Of a DNA stretch of 64,000 nt, positions 35,071 to 42,830 are shown piece by piece. Positions within the stretch are counted from its first letter, which is position 1. Each line of letters opens with the position of its first letter. Made by a program: the position numbers and the translations under genes. The DNA comes from Levilactobacillus hammesii DSM 16381 (lineage in GTDB: Bacteria > Bacillota > Bacilli > Lactobacillales > Lactobacillaceae): the NCBI RefSeq assembly GCF_001434395.1, contig NZ_AZFS01000046.1:62001-126000 (forward strand). The letters run 5' to 3'. Below the pieces are notes generated by a model. The model had not been told where the DNA came from, ran no database searches, and saw nothing but the letters and a program-made list of their open reading frames with translations.

Positions 35071-36087
35071 ATGACCGAAGAATCCCTAGTGGCAACGGCA
35101 CAACGGCTGCAACCACAACTGTTAAGTCATTTTATGACGCTCATCACGGAGCAGCGTTTGGCCCACGCCTATCTCTTCAATGGTGCTGACGGAACGGGAC
35201 GGCAACAATTAGCGCAGGTGATTGCCATGCGGCTATTCTGTCAAAACGTTACGGCGGACGGCCTGCCGTGCGAGCAGTGCTCGGAGTGCAAACGAATCAT
35301 GGCTGGGGATCATCCCGACGTGGTGACGGTGATTCCGGATGGGCAACGGATCAAGGTTGACCAGGTCCGGTATCTGAAATCCGAGTTTACGAAGAGTGCC
35401 GTTGAGGGTAATCAGAAGATCTTCATCGTTGATCAGGTTGACCGCATGACGACCGGTGCCGCTAACAGCTTGCTGAAGTTCATCGAGGAACCCGTGGGCA
35501 ATACGGTGGCCTTGCTCCTGACGGCCAATAAAAATCTGATTCTACCGACCATTCTGTCGCGGACGCAAATCGTTGATTTCTTGCGGGTTGCGCCGAGCGC
35601 CTTAGGTGACGCGTTGGCGACGGCGGGCATTGCTCCTAGTCAGCGCTACCTGTTGGCGACGTTGACGGAAAGTGTGCAAGCGGCTAAGGCGTTGACGGCC
35701 GAAGACTGGCTCAAGAATGCCCAGACCAGTGTGGGCCAATGGTTCACGGCGGCCTGTGCCGGTGATGAGCGAGCCTTTGTGCGGGTACAAACCGAGTTGT
35801 TGCCGTTGGGGAGTAACCGGGATCTGCAGGGAACGCTCTTGGACATGGTGGTTCAGGTTTGGCACGATGTGTTGCGTCAGCAGAATGCCCACGTCGCCGA
35901 GGATCAGCTGGCTTTCCCGCAGGTGGCCAAAGTGAGTGGTCAGATGGCCCAAAAACTAAGTATCGACCGGTTGGTGGCCATTATGACGCTCACGTTAGAG
36001 ACGCGGAGCCAGTTAGCCGGTAATATGAATTTTCAAGGCATCTTAGAAGCCTTAACGTTACAGATTCTAGCGCAGATTCCGCGCTGA
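35071..36087 (+). CDS. holB: DNA polymerase III subunit delta' (clamp loader)
   Basis: A 338-residue AAA+ protein related to DnaX but with a modified P-loop (FNGADGTGRQQLA, no GKT), as in delta' subunits that do not hydrolyse ATP. It keeps the four-Cys zinc module (CQNVTADGLPCEQCSEC) and the SRC-type motif (LSRTQIV). GGAGG lies before ATG 35071. It is part of the clamp loader with DnaX. Confidence 0.93.
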   Translation: MTEESLVATAQRLQPQLLSHFMTLITEQRLAHAYLFNGADGTGRQQLAQVIAMRLFCQNVTADGLPCEQCSECKRIMAGDHPDVVTVIPDGQRIKVDQVRYLKSEFTKSAVEGNQKIFIVDQVDRMTTGAANSLLKFIEEPVGNTVALLLTANKNLILPTILSRTQIVDFLRVAPSALGDALATAGIAPSQRYLLATLTESVQAAKALTAEDWLKNAQTSVGQWFTAACAGDERAFVRVQTELLPLGSNRDLQGTLLDMVVQVWHDVLRQQNAHVAEDQLAFPQVAKVSGQMAQKLSIDRLVAIMTLTLETRSQLAGNMNFQGILEALTLQILAQIPR

Positions 36088-36113
36088 TCAGTCAGCATTG
36101 GAGGGGTGGCAAC

Positions 36114-36452
36114 TTGGAAAAACAGGAAGTATACGATCAATTTAAGAACCTTGAGAGCCAATTACAAGACGTGCTCGCCCAATTCACTGACTTACAAGGC
36201 GAGATGACCCAAGTATTTGAACAAAATGCCGAATTGGAAATCGAAAATCAACATCTGCGTGATCTGTTACGGGAGTTGCAACGTAATTTACCGGAGGACC
36301 CAGAGACGCCACAGGGGTTGTCTAAGTCGCGGCAGATCTTGGAAAAGTTGTATGAAGAAGGCTTTCACGTTTGCCGCGAGTTCTATGGAACCCGGCGCAA
36401 GCAGGATGAGGAATGTGCCTTTTGTCTAGAAGTTATCTATCGTGATCAGTAG
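36114..36452 (+). CDS. yabA: Replication initiation control protein YabA
   Basis: A 112-residue protein: an N-terminal leucine-rich coiled coil (YDQFKNLESQLQDVLAQFTDL … LEIENQHLRDLLREL) and a C-terminal zinc module (HVCREFYG … DEECAFC, H-x-C…C-x-x-C). YabA bridges DnaA and the clamp DnaN and limits initiation. The start is TTG 36114 (TTG GAA AAA) after GGAGGGG. It overlaps nothing and is followed by rsmI. Confidence 0.93.
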   Translation: MEKQEVYDQFKNLESQLQDVLAQFTDLQGEMTQVFEQNAELEIENQHLRDLLRELQRNLPEDPETPQGLSKSRQILEKLYEEGFHVCREFYGTRRKQDEECAFCLEVIYRDQ

Positions 36453-36468
36453 GAGGTCCGCACCACAC

Positions 36469-37350
36469 ATGGAACGTCAACGTAGTTTTCAAGCCGCAGA
36501 GAGCGGCCATTTATACTTGGTGCCCACACCGATTGGCAACCTTGACGACATGACCTTTCGCGCCGTAAAGACGTTGAAGGATGCCGACCTGATTGCGGCT
36601 GAGGATACCCGTAATACACAAAAGCTCTTAAATCACTTTGAAATTGAGACCAAACAAATTAGTTTTCACGAACATAACACGCAGGAACGGATTCCCCAGT
36701 TGGTCGCCAAACTCCAGCAGGGGATGCAGATTGCCCAGGTGAGTGACGCGGGGATGCCCTCCATTTCGGATCCCGGTCACGAGTTGGTCAACGCGTGCAT
36801 TGACGCCCACATTCCGGTAGTGCCATTGCCCGGTGCTAATGCCGGGTTAACGGCATTGATTGCCTCGGGGTTAGCGCCACAACCCTTCTATTTTTACGGG
36901 TTCTTGGATCGAAAGCCGAAGGATCAGCGTTCAGAAATTGATGAATTGTCACAACGGCCAGAAACCTTAATCTTTTACGAGGCGCCACATCGCTTGAAGA
37001 AGACCTTAAAGAACCTTGCCGATGGTATGGGGGCCGATCGACCGGCCGTCCTGTGCCGTGAGCTGACCAAGCGTTATGAGGAATTTTTACGCGGTAGTTT
37101 AAGCGACCTGGCAGAGTGGGCGGCTACTGACACCGTCCGCGGTGAGTTTGTCGTGTTAGTTGGGGGCAATCCGCATCCAACAACCACGGCAACGACCGCC
37201 GTTGACTTGAGCGAACCGATTGCCGTGCAAGTGGATCGTTTGATTGCGGCGGGGGACAAGCCTAACGCGGCGATTAAAGAGGTCGCCAATCTGCGTGGCC
37301 TGAAGAAACAAGACGTTTATCGAACGTATCACCATTTAGACGAGGAGTGA
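36469..37350 (+). CDS. rsmI: 16S rRNA (cytidine(1402)-2'-O)-methyltransferase
   Basis: A 293-residue tetrapyrrole-methylase-fold enzyme with LYLVPTPIGNLDDMTFRA, AAEDTRNTQKLL, SDAGMPSISDPG and PLPGANAGLTAL, all RsmI hallmarks. It methylates the 2'-O of C1402 at the decoding centre. ATG 36469 lies twelve bases after AGGAGG, a long but acceptable spacing; no other start fits better. Confidence 0.95.
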   Translation: MERQRSFQAAESGHLYLVPTPIGNLDDMTFRAVKTLKDADLIAAEDTRNTQKLLNHFEIETKQISFHEHNTQERIPQLVAKLQQGMQIAQVSDAGMPSISDPGHELVNACIDAHIPVVPLPGANAGLTALIASGLAPQPFYFYGFLDRKPKDQRSEIDELSQRPETLIFYEAPHRLKKTLKNLADGMGADRPAVLCRELTKRYEEFLRGSLSDLAEWAATDTVRGEFVVLVGGNPHPTTTATTAVDLSEPIAVQVDRLIAAGDKPNAAIKEVANLRGLKKQDVYRTYHHLDEE

Positions 37351-37355
37351 CCCGC

Positions 37356-38099
37356 GTGCCCAAAAATGAATTTAGCGAACCTCATCGGGTCGTTTACTAT
37401 GAAGCAGACGACACCGGCCACCTGACCCTGGCTATGTTAATCAACCTGTTCGTTCTGGTCTCTGAAGATCAGAACACGGCGTTGGAATTGAGCCCGGAAT
37501 ATATTCACAGTCTGGGGGTCGGCTGGGTGGTTACCCAGTATCACCTGCAGATCAACCGGTTGCCCCGAATTGGCGACCACGTCACTTTGAAGACGCGCGC
37601 CACGGCGTTCAATAAGTATTTTGCCTACCGTGAGTATTGGCTGTTGGCCGAAGACGGCGAGCAATTGGCCTATGGCGAAGGCATCTGGGTTACCATGAGT
37701 TACGCGACTCGTAAGATTGCGACGATTCCAGCCGCCGTTATGGCACCCTATGAGACGGCGCCGGTTAAACGCTTGCCTCGTTTGCCACGGCCCGAACGGC
37801 TTGATCTCGCTGCAACCAGCGTCGCCAAACCGTACACGGTGCGCTACTTTGACATTGATGAGAACGGGCACGTGAATAACGCCCACTATTTTGACTGGAT
37901 GTTAGATGCTTTACCGGCCGAATGGTTGCGGACCCATCAGGCGACTGAGGTACGCATTCGATTTGAAAATGAAGTGAAGTATGGTCATCAGGTGACCAGT
38001 GAGGTGGCCCACAGTGCGGCCACCACGACGCAACATACCGTCAAAATTGGGGACACAACCGCGGTGCTGGCAACGATTGATTGGCAGCACGAGGCCTAG
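37356..38099 (+). CDS. Acyl-ACP thioesterase
   Basis: A 247-residue double hot-dog protein: VVYYEADDTGHLTLAMLINLF in the first half and YFDIDENGHVNNAHYFDWMLDAL in the second, the latter with the Asn-His pair used in catalysis. The family releases fatty acids from acyl carrier protein. GTG 37356 is preferred to GTG 37347, being eight bases after GAGGAG. It lies just after rsmI, as often in lactobacilli. Confidence 0.9.
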   Translation: MPKNEFSEPHRVVYYEADDTGHLTLAMLINLFVLVSEDQNTALELSPEYIHSLGVGWVVTQYHLQINRLPRIGDHVTLKTRATAFNKYFAYREYWLLAEDGEQLAYGEGIWVTMSYATRKIATIPAAVMAPYETAPVKRLPRLPRPERLDLAATSVAKPYTVRYFDIDENGHVNNAHYFDWMLDALPAEWLRTHQATEVRIRFENEVKYGHQVTSEVAHSAATTTQHTVKIGDTTAVLATIDWQHEA

Positions 38100-38328
38100 T
38101 TTGACGAGTTACGGATAAGTGTCAATGATTAATTTTGATAAAGACAGGCAGAGAAGATGTTGCCAGCCGGTCTTTGTGGTAATATAGGACACTGATATGA
38201 ACAGTACACGAAGAAAAGTAAGTAACCGAGTCACGGCAAAAGCGGTGGGCCATGAACCAGCCGCCGCTTTTGCCGTCTCCCGGTGCTGGCTGTGGTCACC
38301 AGACACATGAAGGGGAACTCAAGCAAAT
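38100..38328 (+). other. Leader region of tsaB with a strong hairpin
   Basis: ACGGCAAAAGCGG at 38233–38245 pairs perfectly with CCGCTTTTGCCGT at 38264–38276, with further pairing inside. No T run follows, so it is probably not a terminator on its own. A TAATAT-like −10 lies upstream (about 38180), which would put the hairpin in the tsaB 5' leader. Confidence 0.5.
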
Positions 38329-39051
38329 ATGAAGATTTTAGCAATTGATACATCGAATCGTCCGCTCAGTGTTGCCGTTTTGGATGATGCCACGGTGTTG
38401 GCAGCCATCACGGTCACGGTTCATCAGAAACATGCAGAGTACCTGTTGCCAGAGATTGAACGGCTCTTGGCAATGGCCGAATTGAAACCTACCGACTTGG
38501 ATCGGGTGGTCGTAGCGGCTGGTCCGGGTTCCTATACGGGAATTCGGATTGCGGTGACGACGGCCAAAACCTTGGCCGCAACCTTAGGTATTGACCTGGT
38601 TGCCGTCTCCAGTCTGGCAACCCTGGCCGCCAATGTGCCGGTTGAAGGGGCATTGGTGGCACCGATCTTTGATGCCCGTAACCAGAACGTTTTTGCCGGT
38701 TTGTACCGGATTAAGAACGGGGCCCCTACCGTGGAAATTGCGGATGCTCATACCAGTATTACGGCTTTTCTAACGGCAGTCGGTGAATACGGGGAGCCCG
38801 TCTGGTTCCTGGGCGATGCCGCGCACTTCAATGATCTGATTGGGACGACGATCTCTGCAGCGACGCCGGCCATTAGTGCTTGGTTAAACCTGCCACAGGT
38901 GGCCACGATTGGTTTATTGGGCCGGCAGATGGAACCCGTAAGTGATGTTGATCGGTTCGTGCCGAACTATTTACGTTTGACGCAAGCTGAAGCCGAATGG
39001 CGTGCCAAGAACCCAGAAGAGGATACCGGATCGTATGTTGAAAAAATTTAA
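38329..39051 (+). CDS. tsaB: tRNA threonylcarbamoyladenosine biosynthesis protein TsaB
   Basis: A 240-residue ASKHA-fold protein with MKILAIDTSNRPLSVAVL, HAEYLLPEIERLL, VVAAGPGSYTGIRIAVTTAKTLA and PIFDARNQNVF. It partners TsaD and TsaE in making t6A37 of tRNA. First gene of tsaB–rimI–tsaD; its end overlaps rimI. Confidence 0.94.
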   Translation: MKILAIDTSNRPLSVAVLDDATVLAAITVTVHQKHAEYLLPEIERLLAMAELKPTDLDRVVVAAGPGSYTGIRIAVTTAKTLAATLGIDLVAVSSLATLAANVPVEGALVAPIFDARNQNVFAGLYRIKNGAPTVEIADAHTSITAFLTAVGEYGEPVWFLGDAAHFNDLIGTTISAATPAISAWLNLPQVATIGLLGRQMEPVSDVDRFVPNYLRLTQAEAEWRAKNPEEDTGSYVEKI

Positions 39052-39655
39052 AAATTGGTATAAAAATGTATTTGGTAGTCGGCGAGAAGTTGTGCGCGAG
39101 GAGACCATGGACGTTAAAAATCATCGGGTCGACATTCACGGGGTCACCTATTTTGTGGCCAAGGCCCTATTTACCGACATTCCGGAAATGATCGAAATCG
39201 AACGAGCCGTCTATTCCGGCCAAGCACCGTGGGATTCAACGGCCTTTGCTAATGAATTGCGGCGAGAAAAGGATCGGCTTTATTTGGTTATTCGGAAGAA
39301 TGATAAGTTGTTGGCCTTTATTGGCAGCACTTTTGATGAGCGCAATCGTGATGCGCACATCACCAACATTGCCGTTCTACCGGAGTATCAGAGCAAGGGC
39401 CTGGGACGGTTCCTGCTGGGCATTATGATTCGTAAGGCCCGTAAGCTGAACTATAAGACGGTTAGCTTAGAAGTGCGGGTGTCCAACCAGAATGCCCAAC
39501 GTCTGTACCGGGATCTGCAATTTGAGCAGACTGGCATCAAGCGGGGCTACTACTTTGGTGATCACGAAGATGCCGCCGATATGGTGTTGTTCCTCAATGA
39601 AAATGAGGACGAGGCTGAGAAGGGTGTGGCACCGGAGACGCGCGAGCAGAATTAA
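39035..39655 (+). CDS. rimI: GNAT-family N-acetyltransferase RimI (ribosomal protein bS18-alanine type)
   Basis: A GNAT protein with the acetyl-CoA motif LPEYQSKGLGRFLLGIM and YKTVSLEVRVSNQNAQRLYRDLQFEQTGIKRGYY, the RimI signature. The start is uncertain: ATG 39035 overlaps tsaB by 17 bp and gives a 206-residue form with a basic N-terminal helix (LKKFKNWYKNVFGSRR); ATG 39107 has a much better site (GAGGAGACC) and gives 182 residues, nearer the family length. The C-terminus is acidic (NENEDEAEK). Confidence 0.88.
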   Translation: MLKKFKNWYKNVFGSRREVVREETMDVKNHRVDIHGVTYFVAKALFTDIPEMIEIERAVYSGQAPWDSTAFANELRREKDRLYLVIRKNDKLLAFIGSTFDERNRDAHITNIAVLPEYQSKGLGRFLLGIMIRKARKLNYKTVSLEVRVSNQNAQRLYRDLQFEQTGIKRGYYFGDHEDAADMVLFLNENEDEAEKGVAPETREQN

Positions 39656-39668
39656 TCACCGTACATTG

Positions 39669-39697
39669 GCGGGCTGGCAATGGCCACCCGCTTTTTG
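39669..39697 (+). terminator. Terminator after rimI
   Basis: GCGGGCTGGC pairs with GCCACCCGC (one bulge) and is followed by five T. Confidence 0.8.
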
Positions 39698-39725
39698 CGT
39701 GACTGGTGAGGGGAAAGTCCGCTTT

Positions 39726-40060
39726 ACCGGTCGACAGATATGGCCTCTTGGCTTACGTGGCGTTCCTAACTGACTGAGATGCTGACTGTCGCAGTCGTTA
39801 TTAACTGAACCAAATATGCAGGGTAGTCACGTTTTCGAACGATTTGTTGTGATAAAACACAATCAGAGCCGGAGGAGGCCAGGGACGGAGCCGGCCGTAA
39901 AAGTGGTGTTAACTGGCGTTTTTTCAGCCAGTTTACAGCACGGGCGACTTTGGAGACACGTGTTCTTCGTGGCTTCAAATCGAGCGAGAAGACTGGTGTT
40001 TCTTCGGTCTGAAGCGTCCCCACAGCAGGCGGAATCCCTGGCAGCCGTAGTGCGCCCACG
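39726..40060 (+). repeat. Structured intergenic repeat, copy B with internal deletion
   Basis: It starts at TTACCGGTCGACAGATATGG, the left end of the nested module, but continues directly with the sequence that follows the module in copy A (CCTC(T)TGGCTTAC…, ACTGACTG…GTCGCAGTCGTTAT). The left end of the whole element is missing. Hairpins: AACTGGC/GCCAGTT (39911–39933), GGAGACACG/CGTGGCTTC (39952–39976) and AGACTG/CGGTCT (39990–40010). The right end GGAATCCCTGGCAGCCG ends at 40047. It separates rimI from tsaD. Confidence 0.8.
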
Positions 40061-40183
40061 TTAGATTAGTTTAGTGGCGCGAATGCTTATCAATACTGGG
40101 ACGCTGCAGGTATTTTGTTTTTCAACCCTTAATCGATAAGTAAGAATATTGAAAAGTATGTTAACCAGGCATGAAGAAGAGGA

Positions 40184-41227
40184 GTGAGTCCAACGGAAAA
40201 GCGAAATTTGATTTTAGCGTTTGAATCGAGTTGTGACGAGACCAGTGTGGCCGTCATTGAGGATGGCAGTAAGATCCTGTCCAACATCGTGGCGACCCAG
40301 ATTAAGAGTCACCAACGGTTCGGCGGAGTGGTTCCCGAAGTAGCGAGTCGGCACCACATTGAAGAAGTGACGTTGTGCATCAAGGACGCTTTGGCCGAGG
40401 CCGAGGTTGGCTACGATGATCTCGATGCCGTGGCCGTCACGTATGGTCCGGGACTCGTCGGGGCGTTACTCATTGGCGTTACGGCGGCGAAAACGGTGGC
40501 GTTTGCCCACAACCTGCCGCTGATTCCGGTGAACCACATGGCGGGGCATATCTACGCGGCACGTTACGTGGAACCCATCGAATTTCCAGCGTTGGCGCTG
40601 TTGGTTTCAGGAGGACATACGGAGTTGGTTTACATGCCCGCCGAGAACCAATTTGAAATCATTGGCGAGACGCGTGATGACGCCGCCGGTGAGGCCTACG
40701 ATAAGGTCGGCCGGGTCATGGGCGTGAACTATCCTGCCGGTAAGACCGTTGATGAGTGGGCGCACCAGGGGAAAGATACGTTCAAGTTCCCCCGCGCCAT
40801 GGAGAAGGACAACAACTTTGACTTTAGCTTCAGTGGGTTGAAGAGTGCCTTTATCAATACGACGCACCATGCCGATCAGATTGGCGAAACGCTGAGCAAA
40901 CAGGACCTCGCGGCGAGTTTCCAACAAGCCGTCGTTGATGTTCTGGCTGAAAAGACGCAACGCGCATTAGCCGATTACCCGGTTCACCAGCTGATTTTGG
41001 CCGGTGGTGTGGCGGCTAACCAAGGCCTGCGGGAACGCTTGGAACGCGACCTCACGAGTAATCCAACGACGCACTTGGTGAAGGCGCCGTTGAAGTTGTG
41101 TGGCGATAACGCGGCGATGATCGGGGCCTTTGCATATGTGGCCTACCAACACGGCGTTTTTGCGGACGCGACACTGAATGCTGATCCTAGTCTGGAATTC
41201 GACTGGGCCGCCAATTCTGCTAAATAA
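40184..41227 (+). CDS. tsaD: tRNA threonylcarbamoyltransferase TsaD
   Basis: A 347-residue ASKHA protein with [18 protein letters not shown], the metal-binding [23 protein letters not shown] and [16 protein letters not shown]. It transfers threonylcarbamoyl to A37 of ANN-decoding tRNAs. The start is unclear: GTG 40184 directly abuts GAAGAGGAG, which is too close; the first conserved residue is near codon 8, and ATG 40171 is out of frame. No in-frame ATG exists nearby, so the start is GTG 40184 or another weak codon. Confidence 0.94.
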   Translation: MSPTEKRNLILAFESSCDETSVAVIEDGSKILSNIVATQIKSHQRFGGVVPEVASRHHIEEVTLCIKDALAEAEVGYDDLDAVAVTYGPGLVGALLIGVTAAKTVAFAHNLPLIPVNHMAGHIYAARYVEPIEFPALALLVSGGHTELVYMPAENQFEIIGETRDDAAGEAYDKVGRVMGVNYPAGKTVDEWAHQGKDTFKFPRAMEKDNNFDFSFSGLKSAFINTTHHADQIGETLSKQDLAASFQQAVVDVLAEKTQRALADYPVHQLILAGGVAANQGLRERLERDLTSNPTTHLVKAPLKLCGDNAAMIGAFAYVAYQHGVFADATLNADPSLEFDWAANSAK

Positions 41228-41255
41228 ATTGAAAAGCTTAAGAGGAGGGCGTGCC

Positions 41256-42353
41256 ATGAATCAAGCCGAACTGTTTGCCTACCGCCTGTACCAACAGGGG
41301 TTGCTGACAACGAGTGCTGAGTTGGCGGCGCCCTTTACTAATATCGTGGGCTTACAGGCCCAAAATCAACGCGAAGCCGAGCTCAACGTCGCCCTGCAGA
41401 CGGGGGTTACCCGGGAGCAGCTCTACCAATTTTATCGGGAACAGGGAATTGTGCGCACCTGGGCCCAGCGGTGGACGATTCACCTGCTGACACCGGCGGA
41501 TTGGCGGTTAGTGATTTCTGCGCGGCAAAACGAGCGACTACCGAAGGCTTATTTTCAGGGATTTGCACCGCAAGTCATGGCTGCCGTGTCGAAGGTCGCC
41601 CAAGTCCTTCAGGAGACGGGGCAGTTGACGCGCGCAGATTATGCGGCGTACTTGCAGGAGAATTTTGACTGGTATGCGAGCCGACCACATTATCTGGATT
41701 ATGCCATTTTACAGGTACTGACGGCTCGGGGGCAGGTCTGGCTGAAACCGACCACCGATGAGGCGCCGGGAACCTTATTTGCTCCGGTTGAGGGGCACTT
41801 GTTGGCGCAGCAACTAGCGACTGAAGAGTTGATTCGACGTTACTTACAGGGATTTGGGCCAGCCACCATTCAGGATTTCGTGAAATGGTCGGGCATTAAA
41901 ATCACTAACGTTCGTCCCGCTTGGCAGCAGGTTGCTCCAGAAATGGTGCCCGTCACGGTTGATGGGACGCAGTTGTGGCTTCTCGAAGAGGTACCTGCGG
42001 GTAAGTTGGCGGCAATCGTCGATCAGGTGGCACACTTAACCCTGATTACGGCGGGCTTTAGTTCGTTGATGACGGGGTATCGGGACAAGGCATGGTTTGC
42101 GCCAGAAAAGGTTCGCCAGCAGTTGTGGACCAAGAATGGCTTATTGCGTGCGCCGATTATGGCGAACGGGACGGTCGTTGGTCGCTGGTCATGTCAGGTT
42201 GTGCGGCAACAGGTGCAATTCCAGGTGACGTGTTGGGGTGCCTACGATCACAATCAATTGGATGAAGATTTTGACCGGGTTGCCCGGTTCTTACAGGTCG
42301 ATTACGGTGGCTATACGTTGACGGACGCTGCAAAGCTGAAGTCGTTGACGTGA
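41256..42353 (+). CDS. HTH_42 (winged-helix, AlkZ/YcaQ-like) protein, putative DNA glycosylase
   Basis: A 365-residue protein of the HTH_42 superfamily: AYRLYQQGLLT at the start, a GLQAQ motif (residues 32–36, the Q-x-Q catalytic-type motif of AlkZ/YcaQ glycosylases), IVRTWAQRWTIHLL, and later LIRRYLQGFGPATIQDFVKWSGI and the C-terminal SSLMTGYRDKAWF. In Streptomyces and E. coli such proteins excise bulky or crosslinked bases; no role is known for lactobacilli. AGGAGG precedes ATG 41256. It follows tsaD by 28 bp. Confidence 0.8.
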   Translation: MNQAELFAYRLYQQGLLTTSAELAAPFTNIVGLQAQNQREAELNVALQTGVTREQLYQFYREQGIVRTWAQRWTIHLLTPADWRLVISARQNERLPKAYFQGFAPQVMAAVSKVAQVLQETGQLTRADYAAYLQENFDWYASRPHYLDYAILQVLTARGQVWLKPTTDEAPGTLFAPVEGHLLAQQLATEELIRRYLQGFGPATIQDFVKWSGIKITNVRPAWQQVAPEMVPVTVDGTQLWLLEEVPAGKLAAIVDQVAHLTLITAGFSSLMTGYRDKAWFAPEKVRQQLWTKNGLLRAPIMANGTVVGRWSCQVVRQQVQFQVTCWGAYDHNQLDEDFDRVARFLQVDYGGYTLTDAAKLKSLT

Positions 42354-42382
42354 TTTGTCGGTATACTTATTAATTTCGTTAG

Positions 42383-42427
42383 AAAAAGATGGCCTCATCC
42401 CAAATGTTGGGATGAAGCCATCTTTAT
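42383..42427. terminator. Bidirectional terminator
   Basis: AAAGATGGC…TCATCCCA pairs with TTGGGATGA…GCCATCTTT (one mismatch each), flanked by A on the left and T on the right, between convergent genes. Confidence 0.85.
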
Positions 42428-42459
42428 TGTGCGTGCAAATGATGTCCCCTTAAACGGAA

Positions 42460-42723
42460 TCACTGATTACTTTTCAAGTAGCTAACACCGTGAATGATCG
42501 ATTCTACCAGAAACAGGCTAAACACGATGATCATATAGGCGAGGCCTAGAAATTCAAACACAATCGTTAGCAAGGATTCTGGAAAGAAAATTAAAACCAG
42601 TTGCAGGGTTATGATGGCCCCCGACCAAAAAGATAGCACTCTAAAACATTTGGAATAATTTTTAAACAGATCATTCGTTTTGGCATAGCTTTTTTGATAA
42701 TAATGCTTAACTCGTTTAAACAT
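42460..42723 (-). CDS. Small two-helix membrane protein of unknown function
   Basis: An 87-residue protein: basic N-terminus (MFKRVKHYYQKSYAKTNDL), two hydrophobic segments (around residues 32–50 and 57–78) and a short tail. ATG 42723 follows GGGGAG at ten bases; the upstream TTG 42741 overlaps that site. No family recognised. Its codon use is plainer and more AT-rich than its neighbours, which hints at later arrival or low expression. Confidence 0.55.
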   Translation of the reverse strand: MFKRVKHYYQKSYAKTNDLFKNYSKCFRVLSFWSGAIITLQLVLIFFPESLLTIVFEFLGLAYMIIVFSLFLVESIIHGVSYLKSNQ

Positions 42724-42830
42724 AAAGTGACGTCTCCCCAAGAAATTATTTGTGAAATGGCATCAACCACCTATAGCCCCCAAGCTCCCCGAGGTTGCCC
42801 CTTAAGTCGGTTGATGATAACGACCATGAT

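Noticed and set aside
38233-38276. Terminator before tsaB
   Set aside because: The stem is strong but lacks a T run on either strand; described as a leader hairpin instead.
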